A stretch of DNA of 64,000 nucleotides from Paenibacillus ferrarius (GCF_002027705.1 NZ_MBTG01000002.1:186001-250000); one strand, 5' to 3'. Counted from the stretch's first letter, positions 52,815 through 62,126 are shown. Notes: generated by a model from the letters alone, not told the origin. Numbers and translations are program-made.

Positions 52815-54476
52815 TTAATAAACGATAAATGTTTTGTGGTATACCGTTTCATTATCCTCGGGATCCATGACGCGCATCTCCAGATCCCAATTGCCTCTAA
52901 ATGGCAGATAGGCGCCTTCAGCTTTGTAGCTGAATTTGGCAAAGCCGTAGGATTCTTCCTCGGTTTTATCCACATAGAGCGTTAAAGGCACATTAATCGG
53001 AGCAATTTCGGCATCATCGGTGTAATGAAGGATCATTAACACCTGTTTGGGTTTGCCGCTATTTTCGGGAAGGAAAACCTTGGCAACGAAGGAGTTCGTT
53101 CCTTGTATTTTAGGCGTAATATCTGCGGACACGTGAACTTTCTCGCCCATCTGATGCCACTGCAGCGGCTCATTCTCAGGAATTGGCGCCACATAGGTGA
53201 TAATACCTACCAGCATGATAATAACGATCATAAGTGTAAGATCAAGTCTTACCCACAAGAAGGACCGTTCTGCCTTTTTCTGACGCATGTACAACCGAAT
53301 AACCAAACCTAAGATCATCACAAGAACGACCGCGCCTGTTTTTACCAACAGCAGTATCCCCCAAGAGGAGTACAGCAAGTAATGCAAGTTAGGCAAAAAC
53401 AATAGGACAGATGCGGAGCCAGAAAGGGTCAGCACAATAATTGAAATCAAAGCCATATTCGAAAACTTTTGCATATAGACGCTGAGCTCTGGGCTCTTTT
53501 GACGCCATTTCACATAAAGAAGGACCAAGCCTCCCACCCACAGGGCAGCACCAAGCAAATGAATAAAATCAAGTCCAATTGTCGCCCATAGAGGCGAAAA
53601 GGAAGCCGCGTGACCGCTGAAGCTTTTCACAGCAAGCAAGCTCAAAGGCCATAGGAAATCGAACCATCGGAATCTGCCGGCAAGGGCAAAGCCAAGGAAA
53701 GATAACACTAACAACAGAACCCAAGCGATCCCAATATTCGTCGCGCTGAATAGCTGCCACAGTTCGTTGATTCCGCCACCGCCCAGCAAATCCTCCACAT
53801 GCGTGAAAATAAGCAGCAACAACGCTACCAAATGAGCTCTTTGCAGATTAAGCGTCCAAGACGACAAGGATTTACGCGCTTCAGCACCGATTACACCAGG
53901 AAGCCGCAGCCATATGATCCAACCTGTCATAGCTAATATCATGAAATACCACAGTCCGCGAGACGCATATTGCAGCAAAACTTTCGTTGTCAAAGGACCT
54001 GAACCATGCTCATGACCGGCATGAGCGGAAGGCAGATCAAGCGTATCCTCTTGAGGCGGATTACCGATCGTAATCGGATAACTCCCCCCAACCGGATGGC
54101 CGTCTGCGGATATCACATGATAGCTAATTAAATACACACCTTCAGAAAGCTTAGGCAAATCAAGCTCTACGCCGGTTTGTTCTTTGTTCAAGCGAGCCTT
54201 GTTGCTGGTGACCTCGTTGCCGTCATGATTGAATACTTTGATGTAAAATAGCCCTGCGTCTAATGATTCATTGAACGTAACCGCGACTTGCGGCGGTGAG
54301 TTTTCAAGCTTTGAGCCGGATTCCGGAACAGCTTGTACTAATGAAGCATGCGCTGAAGCGCTCTGCGGTACAAGAACAACACTGCTCAACATCAAAGCCA
54401 GCATGCACATCAGCATGGCCGGTGCGAACAAGCTGCGCATGGAAGCGCGGCGTTTAAATTTTTTAAATATTAACAT
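52815..54476 (-). CDS. ycnJ: CopC-CopD fusion copper protein (YcnJ-like)
   Basis: A 553-residue membrane protein. Signal peptide ending SASAHASL, whose first mature His is the CopC copper ligand; CopC domain to about residue 130; eight membrane helices of CopD (about 165-430); C-terminal soluble FixH/YtkA-like domain. B. subtilis YcnJ has the same CopC-CopD plan and length and takes up copper. Here it follows nikR and a DUF2203 gene, an uncommon metal context. RBS GAGG. Confidence 0.9.
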   Translation of the reverse strand: MLIFKKFKRRASMRSLFAPAMLMCMLALMLSSVVLVPQSASAHASLVQAVPESGSKLENSPPQVAVTFNESLDAGLFYIKVFNHDGNEVTSNKARLNKEQTGVELDLPKLSEGVYLISYHVISADGHPVGGSYPITIGNPPQEDTLDLPSAHAGHEHGSGPLTTKVLLQYASRGLWYFMILAMTGWIIWLRLPGVIGAEARKSLSSWTLNLQRAHLVALLLLIFTHVEDLLGGGGINELWQLFSATNIGIAWVLLLVLSFLGFALAGRFRWFDFLWPLSLLAVKSFSGHAASFSPLWATIGLDFIHLLGAALWVGGLVLLYVKWRQKSPELSVYMQKFSNMALISIIVLTLSGSASVLLFLPNLHYLLYSSWGILLLVKTGAVVLVMILGLVIRLYMRQKKAERSFLWVRLDLTLMIVIIMLVGIITYVAPIPENEPLQWHQMGEKVHVSADITPKIQGTNSFVAKVFLPENSGKPKQVLMILHYTDDAEIAPINVPLTLYVDKTEEESYGFAKFSYKAEGAYLPFRGNWDLEMRVMDPEDNETVYHKTFIVY

Positions 54477-54488
54477 GATTCATATCCT

Positions 54489-54893
54489 CTACTCCGAAAT
54501 CGGTTTCCGCCCAGCAAATCCATCTTCTTTGCTATGGTAGTAACGAATTCTGTCCTCTCCTTGTTTCCAACACAGCAAGACCTCATGTCCTTCCAGCATC
54601 GCCGGAAAATCAACAAGTCCTGTTTCTATATCCTTGAGCTCGATTCCCGTCGTCTGGAAATTATGAATAAGTCCGCGTGCTTCGATCTGGATAAATTCCA
54701 ATGCAGCTTCCATAACGAAAAAAGGGTCTTTTTCCTTGCTGGGTTTCTCAGCATGTTCATTTTTCAAATCGCGAAGCTCCACATACTTGTCTTCAAACTG
54801 TCGTTTCAATGCCTGCATCTTCTTCAACTCTTGGTCGACAAAAGGGAGCATGGCATTCGCCTCTTCCAGGCTAAACCATTTTTTAACAGACAT
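54489..54893 (-). CDS. DUF2203 family protein
   Basis: A 134-residue protein with the DUF2203 opening KKWFSLEEANAMLPFVD, a coiled coil, and the end VDFPAMLEGHEVLLCWKQGEDRIRYYH. Function of this family is unknown. RBS GGAGG. In operon between nikR and the copper gene, 12 bases from the latter. Confidence 0.88.
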   Translation of the reverse strand: MSVKKWFSLEEANAMLPFVDQELKKMQALKRQFEDKYVELRDLKNEHAEKPSKEKDPFFVMEAALEFIQIEARGLIHNFQTTGIELKDIETGLVDFPAMLEGHEVLLCWKQGEDRIRYYHSKEDGFAGRKPISE

Positions 54894-54934
54894 ATCACAC
54901 CTCCACCCCTAATTTTAGCAAAAAAATCAGCTAA

Positions 54935-55399
54935 CTACGAATCCTGCGGATGGGAATGATGATGTCCATGCGAAGGTGCATGCTCGTCTACATGCGTAAC
55001 GGAAAGCTCCGCATAACCCACGCCTTTGAGCACTTGAATTCGCTGCTGCAGCTCTCTTAATTTCTGCACTTTGCCGCGAACAACCAATATTTCCAAGCAT
55101 TGCTGATGGTTTAAATGAATATGCATCGTTGAAATAATGGCATGATGATATTCATGCTGCAGCTCCATCAAAGTAATGGGCAAATCGCTGATATGATGGT
55201 CATACACCATCACAATCGTTCCGGCAACCGTCTCTTCCGGCTGCATGCCGCTTGAAGTGAGGAGTGCTTTGCGTGTAAGATCCCGGATTGCCTCCGAACG
55301 GTTACCATACCCTTGCTCGGCAATCAGCCTGTCATACTGCTCAATGAGCGATTGCGGCATGGAAATTCCGAAGCGTACAAGAACTTCTTTCTCAGACAT
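54935..55399 (-). CDS. nikR: nickel-responsive regulator NikR
   Basis: A 154-residue ribbon-helix-helix repressor: VRFGISMPQSLIEQYDRLI for DNA binding, then ACT domain with metal ligands His, His-x-His and Cys in HHAIISTMHIHLNHQQCLEI. A C-terminal tail HAPSHGHHHSHPQDS is extra and His-rich. It is expected to repress nickel uptake, and maybe its own operon. No nik transporter is in view. Confidence 0.93.
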   Translation of the reverse strand: MSEKEVLVRFGISMPQSLIEQYDRLIAEQGYGNRSEAIRDLTRKALLTSSGMQPEETVAGTIVMVYDHHISDLPITLMELQHEYHHAIISTMHIHLNHQQCLEILVVRGKVQKLRELQQRIQVLKGVGYAELSVTHVDEHAPSHGHHHSHPQDS

Positions 55400-55564
55400 C
55401 AGACCTGCTCCTCTCTGCCTATCAATTTCCCATACCCTTACTCTAGCAGAAAGTCACTCCGGTGCAAAACGACAGCATTGTGAATTCGCAAAAGCAAGGC
55501 AATATGATTTGCATTGCACGAGGGAATGGGCCTAAACTTTTCTTAAACCGTAGTAAAAAGATAG

Positions 55565-55607
55565 AGCGGCAGTCATGAAGGACGTGAACAAGTCCTAGAC
55601 TGCCGCT
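55565..55607 (-). terminator. terminator of EamA gene
   Basis: AGCGGCAGTC pairs perfectly with GACTGCCGCT over a second inner stem; T-rich tracts follow on both sides. Confidence 0.75.
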
Positions 55608-55610
55608 GTT

Positions 55611-56552
55611 TTATTGAACTTTTGTTTTCCGTCCCCCAGTAAACTTCTCTTGGACGCTCAGTATAACCCCAACGATTATAATCATTCCACCGATCAAATC
55701 AAATATATGCAAGACTTCATGCAGGAATAGGGTTGAGAATATCACGCCAAAAAGAGGAACAAGGTTCATCAGTGCCATTGCAGTACCGGAACTAAGGTTG
55801 CGCAGCCCATAATTATAAAGCATAAAAGCGGCTACAGAGCAGAAAACTCCCAGATAAAGCAGCGTCCACAGAGACTCTGTGCTGGGTACCTGCCATCTTG
55901 CCCGTTCGATCCATGCAAGCGGAAGGAAAGCCAGCGTTCCTGCTATCGTCTGGTAAAACGAAACGGTTACCATTGAATAGTTTTTGACGACTTTGCGGGT
56001 GGTAAAGTTATAAGCTGCAAACACAACGCCTGCCAGAATCAGAATTAAGTTCCCCGTCAAATTTCCGGCAATTCCCCCTGAGCTGCCCCCCGAAATCTGA
56101 TACACACCGGCAATTGCCATCACGATCCCAAGTCCCTTCAGCCAGGAAATTTTTACACGAAAAAAAATGAACTCCATCAGTGCTGCGATAGCCGGATAAG
56201 ATGCGACGATCAATGCGGCGCTCGACGCCGTCGTCAGCTCAAGCCCGATATTCTCGAGCGCAAAGTAAAGTGTCGTTCCCAATATTCCGCTCAGCGCCAT
56301 CAATCCTATATCCTTCGGTGCTGGTCTTATAAATTCTTTTCTAGACAGCATAATCGCTCCCAGAATCAGCGAAGCAATGACAAAACGTGCCGCCCCCAAT
56401 GTTAGAGGGGGAAAGGAATTATAGGCAATCTTGGTGCCAACAAACGAGGTACTCCATAATAAAATTGCAATAATGACGGCGATTAGGTAAAAGCTGCTGC
56501 TTTTTATGACCTTTACTTTTGGTGCGATTTGGATTTCATTTGATGTATCCAT
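55611..56552 (-). CDS. EamA/DMT-family transporter
   Basis: A 313-residue protein with two EamA repeats and ten membrane helices (LLWSTSFVGTKIAYNSFPPL, GALFCSVAAFMLYNYG-like second half). The ATG at 56552 follows GGGGG; the frame extends to 56585 without a site. Likely exports a small metabolite. Divergent from a TrmB regulator that probably controls it. Confidence 0.88.
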   Translation of the reverse strand: MDTSNEIQIAPKVKVIKSSSFYLIAVIIAILLWSTSFVGTKIAYNSFPPLTLGAARFVIASLILGAIMLSRKEFIRPAPKDIGLMALSGILGTTLYFALENIGLELTTASSAALIVASYPAIAALMEFIFFRVKISWLKGLGIVMAIAGVYQISGGSSGGIAGNLTGNLILILAGVVFAAYNFTTRKVVKNYSMVTVSFYQTIAGTLAFLPLAWIERARWQVPSTESLWTLLYLGVFCSVAAFMLYNYGLRNLSSGTAMALMNLVPLFGVIFSTLFLHEVLHIFDLIGGMIIIVGVILSVQEKFTGGRKTKVQ

Positions 56553-56592
56553 GTTGTGCCCCCAAGTGATTTTAAGTAATCTCATATAGTGA

Positions 56593-56604
56593 CTACATAT
56601 GTAG
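56593..56604. promoter_or_regulatory. palindrome in EamA/TrmB divergent gap
   Basis: CTACATATGTAG is a perfect 12-base palindrome 41 bases before the transporter start; flanking AGT and ACT extend it imperfectly. Candidate TrmB operator. Confidence 0.5.
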
Positions 56605-56720
56605 CTACTACATTAAAGATATATCATTGGCACTTACGTCTGTCAAGTGCAATAATGGGAGTAGATTAGATTAGTGAAAATAACGGACTTATGTACGATG
56701 CAGAGGGTAGGAGGCAAAAC

Positions 56721-57557
56721 ATGAAATTAGAAATCATTAAGATGCTGCAAGATTTAAATTTTACCGAATATGAGGCCAAAGCGTATCTGGCGCTTCTAGA
56801 TAAATCTCCTTTATCGGGGTATGCGATTTCTTTGAACTCGGGTGTACCGCGTTCCAAAATTTATGAAGTGCTAAGCGGAATGGTGGAGCGCGGCGAAGTT
56901 ATGGTCAGTCACGAAGATCCTTCGTTGTACACACCGCTGCCGCCGCAGGAGCTGATCCGGCTGAAAAAAAGCAAAGTCGAATCCTCATTCGAAGCCGCTG
57001 AAACGGCGCTTGCCCACTATTCTTTTGTCTCCTTGCATCGTGAAAATATATGGAACATCACCGGATATGAAACCATACTAAGCCGGGCGGCGGAAGCGGT
57101 TAATCGGGCGACAGGACGTGTTTTGCTAGAGATCTGGACCGAAGAAGCCAAGCTGCTGGAACCGGAATTGCGGAGAGCTGCGGAACGCGGCGTTGAGATT
57201 CTGATTGTCGTGTATGGAGAACTACAGTTCGATTTTGCGCAAGTGTACCCGCACGACTCGAGTGAAGAGATTACACAGGAATACGGCGGCCGTTGGATTG
57301 TCGTAAGCGTAGATGACCGCGAGGTCGTAGCCGGTATCGTTTCCCTTGGCACGGACAGCCGCGCCGCTTGGACCATGCACCCCGGCCTCGTCATGCCGAT
57401 CACCGAGGTCATCATCCATGACCTTTACATCTATGAGATGATGCAAGCGCACCGTGAAACGTTGGAACAGACATTCGGTCCCAATCTGATTGATCTGCGC
57501 AAAAGATATAACTTCGGCCCCAATGGCTACAGCATGGCGATGAGGCTCGGTTTGTGA
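56721..57557 (+). CDS. TrmB-family regulator
   Basis: A 278-residue regulator: winged helix (residues 1-75, NFTEYEAKAYLALLDKSPL) then a coiled coil and C-terminal sugar-sensing TrmB domain (GRVLLEIWTEEAKLLEPEL). The ATG at 56721 follows AGGAGG. Likely regulates the divergent transporter. Ligand unknown. Confidence 0.88.
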   Translation: MKLEIIKMLQDLNFTEYEAKAYLALLDKSPLSGYAISLNSGVPRSKIYEVLSGMVERGEVMVSHEDPSLYTPLPPQELIRLKKSKVESSFEAAETALAHYSFVSLHRENIWNITGYETILSRAAEAVNRATGRVLLEIWTEEAKLLEPELRRAAERGVEILIVVYGELQFDFAQVYPHDSSEEITQEYGGRWIVVSVDDREVVAGIVSLGTDSRAAWTMHPGLVMPITEVIIHDLYIYEMMQAHRETLEQTFGPNLIDLRKRYNFGPNGYSMAMRLGL

Positions 57558-57581
57558 AATTAACCACTGAAACACAAAAAA

Positions 57582-57624
57582 GATTGCCCACCACCTAGCC
57601 ATAATAGCAGGGTAGTAGGCAATC
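57582..57624 (-). terminator. terminator between trmB-like gene and htrA
   Basis: GATTGCC pairs with GGCAATC over a long inner hairpin; six Ts follow on the minus strand, serving htrA. Confidence 0.75.
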
Positions 57625-57627
57625 CGT

Positions 57628-58893
57628 TTAACCTTGATAGCTGGTCGCTATATTTTTATTCCCAACTTCAACAGTAACATCCTTCGTCTGACCATCCCGC
57701 GAGATGGTTACTTTCAGCTTGTCTCCAACGGCCGCAGCCTGGACAGCTTTTGTAACGTCATCCGTATTGGAAATTGCTGTGCCATTGATATCCATAATAA
57801 CGTCGTATTGACGAATGCCCGCTTCAAAAGCTGGAGTGCCTTGCTGTACTTGAGCAACTATGGCTCCTTTCGTACTGTTGATTTTCAAGTCTTCCAACAT
57901 ATCACTCGAAATATTTTGTAGAGCAACACCGATATATGGTGCTGGTTCTTTTGGAATCGTTTCGTTATTTTTCAGTTTATCTACAACAGAACTAATCGTA
58001 CTTGAGGGAATTGCAAAGCCCATTCCTTGCGCTTCAGAGTTTACGGCTGTATTGATGCCGATCACTTCACCGTTCAAATCCAAAAGCGGACCACCAGAGT
58101 TGCCTGGATTGATCGCTGTGTCTGTTTGCAGCAAATGTTTGTAATTCCGAGTACCCTGCTCATCGTCGATGCTGATCGTACGTTCTTTGGCGCTTAAAAC
58201 ACCCGTAGTTACGGAGTAATCGAAGTCATACGGGTTGCCGATCGCAACAAGCCAATCCCCTACTTGCGTATTGTCGGAGCTGCCTAGTTTCAGAGAAGGG
58301 AAAGCCTTATCCCCTTGAATTTTGAGCACAGCCAAGTCTAAATCGTAGCTGCTTCCGAGAAGCTTTGCCGTAAATGGTGTATCGTAGCCTTGCACGTAAA
58401 CATCGATTTCGTCTGCGCCATCAATAACATGCTCATTCGTTAAAATATAGCCGCTCGCGTCGAAAACGAAGCCTGATCCAATCCCATTTTCAATCGTATC
58501 TCCGCTTTCAGTGCCTTGTTGAAGTGTGTTTCTTCTATTCTGTCCACTTTTCGTCTGTTTTACTTTGGTCTCAATTTTGACAATAGCTGGGCTCGCCGCT
58601 TTGACAATGGACGAAATACTGTTCGTCCCTGTTGGCGTTAACGATGCCGTTTGGACATTCGCTGCCGCCGAGTTGGCTGCAGCAGCTGCTGCAGATTGAG
58701 CAGGCTGGGCAGCATAGCCGAACAAATCCATTTTATCCGATGCGAACATCAACCCGCCAACGACTAGCGCGCCAGCCATAAAAGCTGCAAACATCGATTT
58801 CATTTTAATGCTCCGCGGCTTGTTTTCAACTTTTATATCATTTAAATTAACCATCTTGTTCATATCTTCCTTTTTGTTCATATCTTCATTCAT
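57628..58893 (-). CDS. htrA: HtrA/DegP-like serine protease
   Basis: A 421-residue membrane-anchored protease: cytoplasmic tail, one helix (about 31-52), low-complexity linker, trypsin-like domain with His in TNEHVID, Asp in YDLDLAVL, Ser in GNSGGPLLD, then one PDZ domain (about 310-410). It degrades misfolded exported proteins. RBS AAAGGCGG. Phased repeats upstream suggest control by a CssRS-type system. Confidence 0.95.
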   Translation of the reverse strand: MNEDMNKKEDMNKMVNLNDIKVENKPRSIKMKSMFAAFMAGALVVGGLMFASDKMDLFGYAAQPAQSAAAAAANSAAANVQTASLTPTGTNSISSIVKAASPAIVKIETKVKQTKSGQNRRNTLQQGTESGDTIENGIGSGFVFDASGYILTNEHVIDGADEIDVYVQGYDTPFTAKLLGSSYDLDLAVLKIQGDKAFPSLKLGSSDNTQVGDWLVAIGNPYDFDYSVTTGVLSAKERTISIDDEQGTRNYKHLLQTDTAINPGNSGGPLLDLNGEVIGINTAVNSEAQGMGFAIPSSTISSVVDKLKNNETIPKEPAPYIGVALQNISSDMLEDLKINSTKGAIVAQVQQGTPAFEAGIRQYDVIMDINGTAISNTDDVTKAVQAAAVGDKLKVTISRDGQTKDVTVEVGNKNIATSYQG

Positions 58894-58944
58894 GCTATTA
58901 CCGCCTTTCGGATGCCATTTATTTAAGTGGTGTTGATAGATAAA

Positions 58945-58950
58945 AGTATA
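58945..58950 (-). promoter_or_regulatory. -10 box of htrA
   Basis: TATACT on the minus strand, about 50 bases before the start; the usual -35 area is covered by the 11-base repeats. Confidence 0.5.
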
Positions 58951-58961
58951 GGCCGCTAACC

Positions 58962-59027
58962 TGAAGGGTTACTTAAGTTAGGCTGATAGGCATATGAAAG
59001 TTAACTGAAAGTATGCTGAAAGCGTCA
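58962..59027 (-). promoter_or_regulatory. six 11-bp direct repeats upstream of htrA
   Basis: On the plus strand TGAAAG-like hexamers start at 58962, 58973, 58984, 58995, 59006 and 59017, exactly 11 bases apart (CTTTCA reading toward htrA). OmpR-family regulators bind such helically phased direct repeats; the CssR sites of B. subtilis htrA/htrB are TTTTCA-like. Regulator identity is inferred. Confidence 0.7.
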
Positions 59028-59040
59028 ACTAGACGCAAAA

Positions 59041-59079
59041 AAACCTCTTATTTAACGAAAATTGTTAAACAGGAGGTTT
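59041..59079 (-). terminator. terminator of pentapeptide gene
   Basis: AAACCTC and TTTAAC pair with GTTAAA and GAGGTTT; seven Ts follow on the minus strand. Confidence 0.85.
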
Positions 59080-59115
59080 AGTCTAGCAGCCTTATTGCCT
59101 ATTTTACGATTCATA

Positions 59116-59721
59116 TCAACCTATCTTGGCTCCATGTGAAAGCGAAAACAAGACAGATTGCTCCCTATCCATTCTCATACCTGCAATGGTGAATGATTTA
59201 AAATCTACACCTTCCATTTTAGCTCCTCTTACATCAGCGCCCTGCAGCTTCGCTTTGGACAGCAGCGTCATTGTCAGATCGCTGTCTCTTAAATCCGCTT
59301 TTTCTAAATCAGCTCCTGACAAGTCTGCTTCATGAAATTTAACCCCGCGTAAATCCTGTCTAACTAATCTGCTATTTCTTAAATTGGTATACGACCAATC
59401 GCCTTGATAAATCGTGATCCCATCCATATTGGAGCTTGAGAAATCCGAACCTGTCATTTTACATGTTTCAAATTTGGAAACAAAGAGATTAGCTCCGTTA
59501 AAATTGCAATTCTCAAACGCGGATTCTTTATGATACGAACCATTTAAAGCTGCTCCGCGAAAATCACACTCTATGAAACGGCAGTTGCTGGATGTAATCT
59601 CATCAAGTGATCCGTTAGAAAACAAGCAACGAGTAAATGTACAACTGATTAGCTCGCCGTACCTTAAATCTTGTGTGCCAAAATCTAATCCTGCATAATT
59701 TTGTTTGCTATGCTGAAACAT
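59116..59721 (-). CDS. pentapeptide-repeat protein (Qnr-like)
   Basis: A 201-residue right-handed beta-helix protein of A(D/N)LxX repeats (CDFRGAALNG, ADLSGADLEKADLRDSDL). The end, MRMDREQSVLFSLSHGAKIG, resembles the C-terminal cap of Qnr/MfpA proteins that bind DNA gyrase. RBS AGGAGG. Gyrase protection is inferred from overall likeness only; other pentapeptide proteins have other roles. Confidence 0.82.
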   Translation of the reverse strand: MFQHSKQNYAGLDFGTQDLRYGELISCTFTRCLFSNGSLDEITSSNCRFIECDFRGAALNGSYHKESAFENCNFNGANLFVSKFETCKMTGSDFSSSNMDGITIYQGDWSYTNLRNSRLVRQDLRGVKFHEADLSGADLEKADLRDSDLTMTLLSKAKLQGADVRGAKMEGVDFKSFTIAGMRMDREQSVLFSLSHGAKIG

Positions 59722-59872
59722 TAGATGCCTCCTATGTGCTTAGTACCCCTCACAATTCCTTTTTTAATATAACAACGGCTGTCAAGTACCCGTTTGATCC
59801 CCAATAAAAGTCAAGCCTTTTATTTTTTCGTAATACCGCTTGGCGCCGAACTCGTCTTCTCTAAACTCATTG

Positions 59873-59905
59873 AAAACGCTCATCCGATAACCGGACGAGC
59901 GTTTT
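59873..59905 (-). terminator. terminator of tetR
   Basis: AAAACGCTC-AT-CCG pairs with CGG-AC-GAGCGTTTT; the longer T run is on the plus strand, four Ts on the minus. Confidence 0.65.
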
Positions 59906-59912
59906 TTATCTC

Positions 59913-60593
59913 CTACTTCTCCTGCTCCTTTATCACCTGCTCAATTCCCAAGAGAATCAGCTTCAAGCCGAACTCAAACGCCCCATCGGTCCCCATCAGA
60001 TTGAATAGCCCACTCTTGTGCATCCTTCGGAACAGTCCCGCTTCCGACTCGCTCATGGAATCAAGAAGGCGGATCATCTCCTCGCCCGGAATCACTCCCT
60101 GGTCCTTAAGGATAGCCGAGACACTGCGCTCATGCTGATATTCGTCTAGAACAAAGTAGAAGATATAGTTCACAAGCGTAGTCACCACTTGCATTTTCTG
60201 CGCTTGCTCAAGCGGCGTCGATTCCACACAAAGCAGCATACGGTTGGTGAACCGAATAATGTCAGGTTCGTGGGGCAGCGTCATCATCATGAGCTGCGTG
60301 GAGCAGGGATACCGGCTGAGCACACTCCGTACCGTTGCCGCAAGCCCCGTCAGCTGCTCCTTCCAGTCCCCCTCGGAGTGGAACTCCTCCAGAATCATTT
60401 TCGATACCTGGTTGGCCAGACGCTGGTAGAGATTCTGCTTGCTCTTGAAGTACCAGTACAGAGAGGGAGCCTGAATCCCCAGCTTGTCGGCCAATCTTCT
60501 CATGCTGAATTTCTCGATGCCTTCCTCTCCAAGAAGCTCCCACGATGTTTCCAAAATCTTATCCTCCGAAATCTGAGGCTGCTGCTTTTTCAT
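59913..60593 (-). CDS. TetR-family repressor (TetR class C-terminal domain)
   Basis: A 226-residue repressor: helix-turn-helix (residues about 10-55, FSMRRLADKLGIQAPSLYWYFKSK) and a TetR_C-type ligand domain. Divergent from a MATE exporter, with three operator copies between. It likely represses both. Confidence 0.92.
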   Translation of the reverse strand: MKKQQPQISEDKILETSWELLGEEGIEKFSMRRLADKLGIQAPSLYWYFKSKQNLYQRLANQVSKMILEEFHSEGDWKEQLTGLAATVRSVLSRYPCSTQLMMMTLPHEPDIIRFTNRMLLCVESTPLEQAQKMQVVTTLVNYIFYFVLDEYQHERSVSAILKDQGVIPGEEMIRLLDSMSESEAGLFRRMHKSGLFNLMGTDGAFEFGLKLILLGIEQVIKEQEK

Positions 60594-60611
60594 TGGTATC
60601 CGCCCTTTTAT

Positions 60612-60693
60612 CTAACAGTGTAAGTTTATTCTTTACAGGTTCATAGCTTTATGATAACATCTAACACTGTAAGGTTCAATCTAACACTGTTAG
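60612..60693. promoter_or_regulatory. three operators and divergent promoters of tetR/MATE
   Basis: Near-palindromes CTAACAGTGTAAG (60612), CTAACACTGTAAG (60661) and CTAACACTGTTAG (60681, perfect). Plus-strand promoter TTTACA (60632) - 17 - TAACAT (60655) for MATE; minus-strand TTGAAC (60679) - 17 - TATCAT (60656) for tetR, whose spacer contains the middle operator. Bound TetR would block both. Confidence 0.8.
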
Positions 60694-60762
60694 TTGAATT
60701 TAAGATTGCATATATCGTTAAAATTCTGGATAAATCGAACTCCAAAGAAAGTGGTGACCCAC

Positions 60763-62115
60763 ATGGATACAGAAAACCTCCATTACTTTGAAAAAGCACC
60801 AGTCGCAAAAGCCGTAGCTCACTTCGCTGTACCGATGATGCTAGGCATGTCAATGAGTGTCATATATTCCATCTTGAATGCCTTTTTCCTTGGTACACTG
60901 AGCAATACGGCCATGTTAACCGCACTCGCGCTAACCTTGCCGTTATTCGCGGCCATTATGGCGCTGGGCAACTTGATTGGCATCGGCAGCAGTACATTCA
61001 TCTCCCGTTTGCTGGGAGAAAAAAAATATGATGATGTTAAGCATGTGTCTTCATTCGCTTTTTACAGCAGTTTAGTTCTCGGTCTTATCTTGATGGCCGC
61101 CGGCCTCCCATTGATCGATTCAATCGTTCATGGCTTGGGAGCGACGCCTGACTCCTTCGGTTTCACGAAGGAATATGTCACGATTATGATTATTGGTTCA
61201 CCATTCATCGTATTATTTTTCACACTGGAGAATATTGTGCGCTCGGAGGGTGCAGCAATGACGTCGATGATCGGTATGATTCTCAGTGTTGTTGTGAATA
61301 TTATTCTCGATGCGCTAGTCATCTTCGTCTTCCATTGGGACGTGATCGGCGTTGCGTCTGCTACGGTCATTTCTAACTTGGTTGCGAGTGCATTCTATGC
61401 CTTCCATATAAGATATAAGAGCCAATTTTTAACCATCTCCATAAAATGGTTCAAGGCTACCAAGGACATTCTCAGCAATGTATTCAAAATCGGAGTTCCC
61501 GTCTTTGTTATGAGTATTTTCCTGGGTGCAATGTCGCTTATTTTTAACCGTTATTTGGTCGAATATGGGGAACAGGCCGTAGCGGCATTCGGAATTTCTT
61601 CACGATTATTGCAATTTCCTGAGGTTATTCTTATGGGCTTATGCGAGGGAGTCGTGCCGCTCATTGCCTTCTCTTTTACAGCGAATAAATTACGCATGAA
61701 ACATACCATTGAATTCACGATCAAAGCAATTGTGGCGTTAGCCGTCGTATTCGGCATCATCGTCTATCTGATTTCCGACCACTTAATTGGTCTATTTACG
61801 AAGGACCCGCAATTAATTGAAATGGGAAGCTACATTCTACATGTGACGTTCTTATCCTTGTTCATTACAGGAATAACCGCGTTGTTTACGGGGATCTTCC
61901 AAGCAACAGCGCAAGGAACCGCCGCGTCTATTATGTCAGTTATTCAAGGAGTTACTCTGATTCCTGTGTTGTATATCGCCAATCGAATGAATGGTTTCCA
62001 CGGAGTTGTCTGGTCACTCGTCATTGCGGATGCCGTCACATTCCTTGTTGGTGCCATCATGCTGTATGTTCTGCGGACCAAATTGCAGCCGGACTTGGAG
62101 AGTTTGGTACAGTAG
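60763..62115 (+). CDS. MATE-family efflux pump (MepA-like)
   Basis: A 450-residue exporter with twelve membrane helices and two MATE halves (VAHFAVPMMLGMSMSVIYSI; FKIGVPVFVMSIFLGAMSLI). Start ATG at 60763 with a weak GTGGTG site; frame extends upstream into the operator. Exports drugs by ion exchange; probably induced by its substrate through TetR. Confidence 0.92.
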   Translation: MDTENLHYFEKAPVAKAVAHFAVPMMLGMSMSVIYSILNAFFLGTLSNTAMLTALALTLPLFAAIMALGNLIGIGSSTFISRLLGEKKYDDVKHVSSFAFYSSLVLGLILMAAGLPLIDSIVHGLGATPDSFGFTKEYVTIMIIGSPFIVLFFTLENIVRSEGAAMTSMIGMILSVVVNIILDALVIFVFHWDVIGVASATVISNLVASAFYAFHIRYKSQFLTISIKWFKATKDILSNVFKIGVPVFVMSIFLGAMSLIFNRYLVEYGEQAVAAFGISSRLLQFPEVILMGLCEGVVPLIAFSFTANKLRMKHTIEFTIKAIVALAVVFGIIVYLISDHLIGLFTKDPQLIEMGSYILHVTFLSLFITGITALFTGIFQATAQGTAASIMSVIQGVTLIPVLYIANRMNGFHGVVWSLVIADAVTFLVGAIMLYVLRTKLQPDLESLVQ

Positions 62116-62126
62116 ACAACAAATAA

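Noticed and set aside
59794..60138. Plus-strand frame overlapping tetR
   Set aside because: No ribosome binding site and it crosses a terminator; the TetR frame explains the region.
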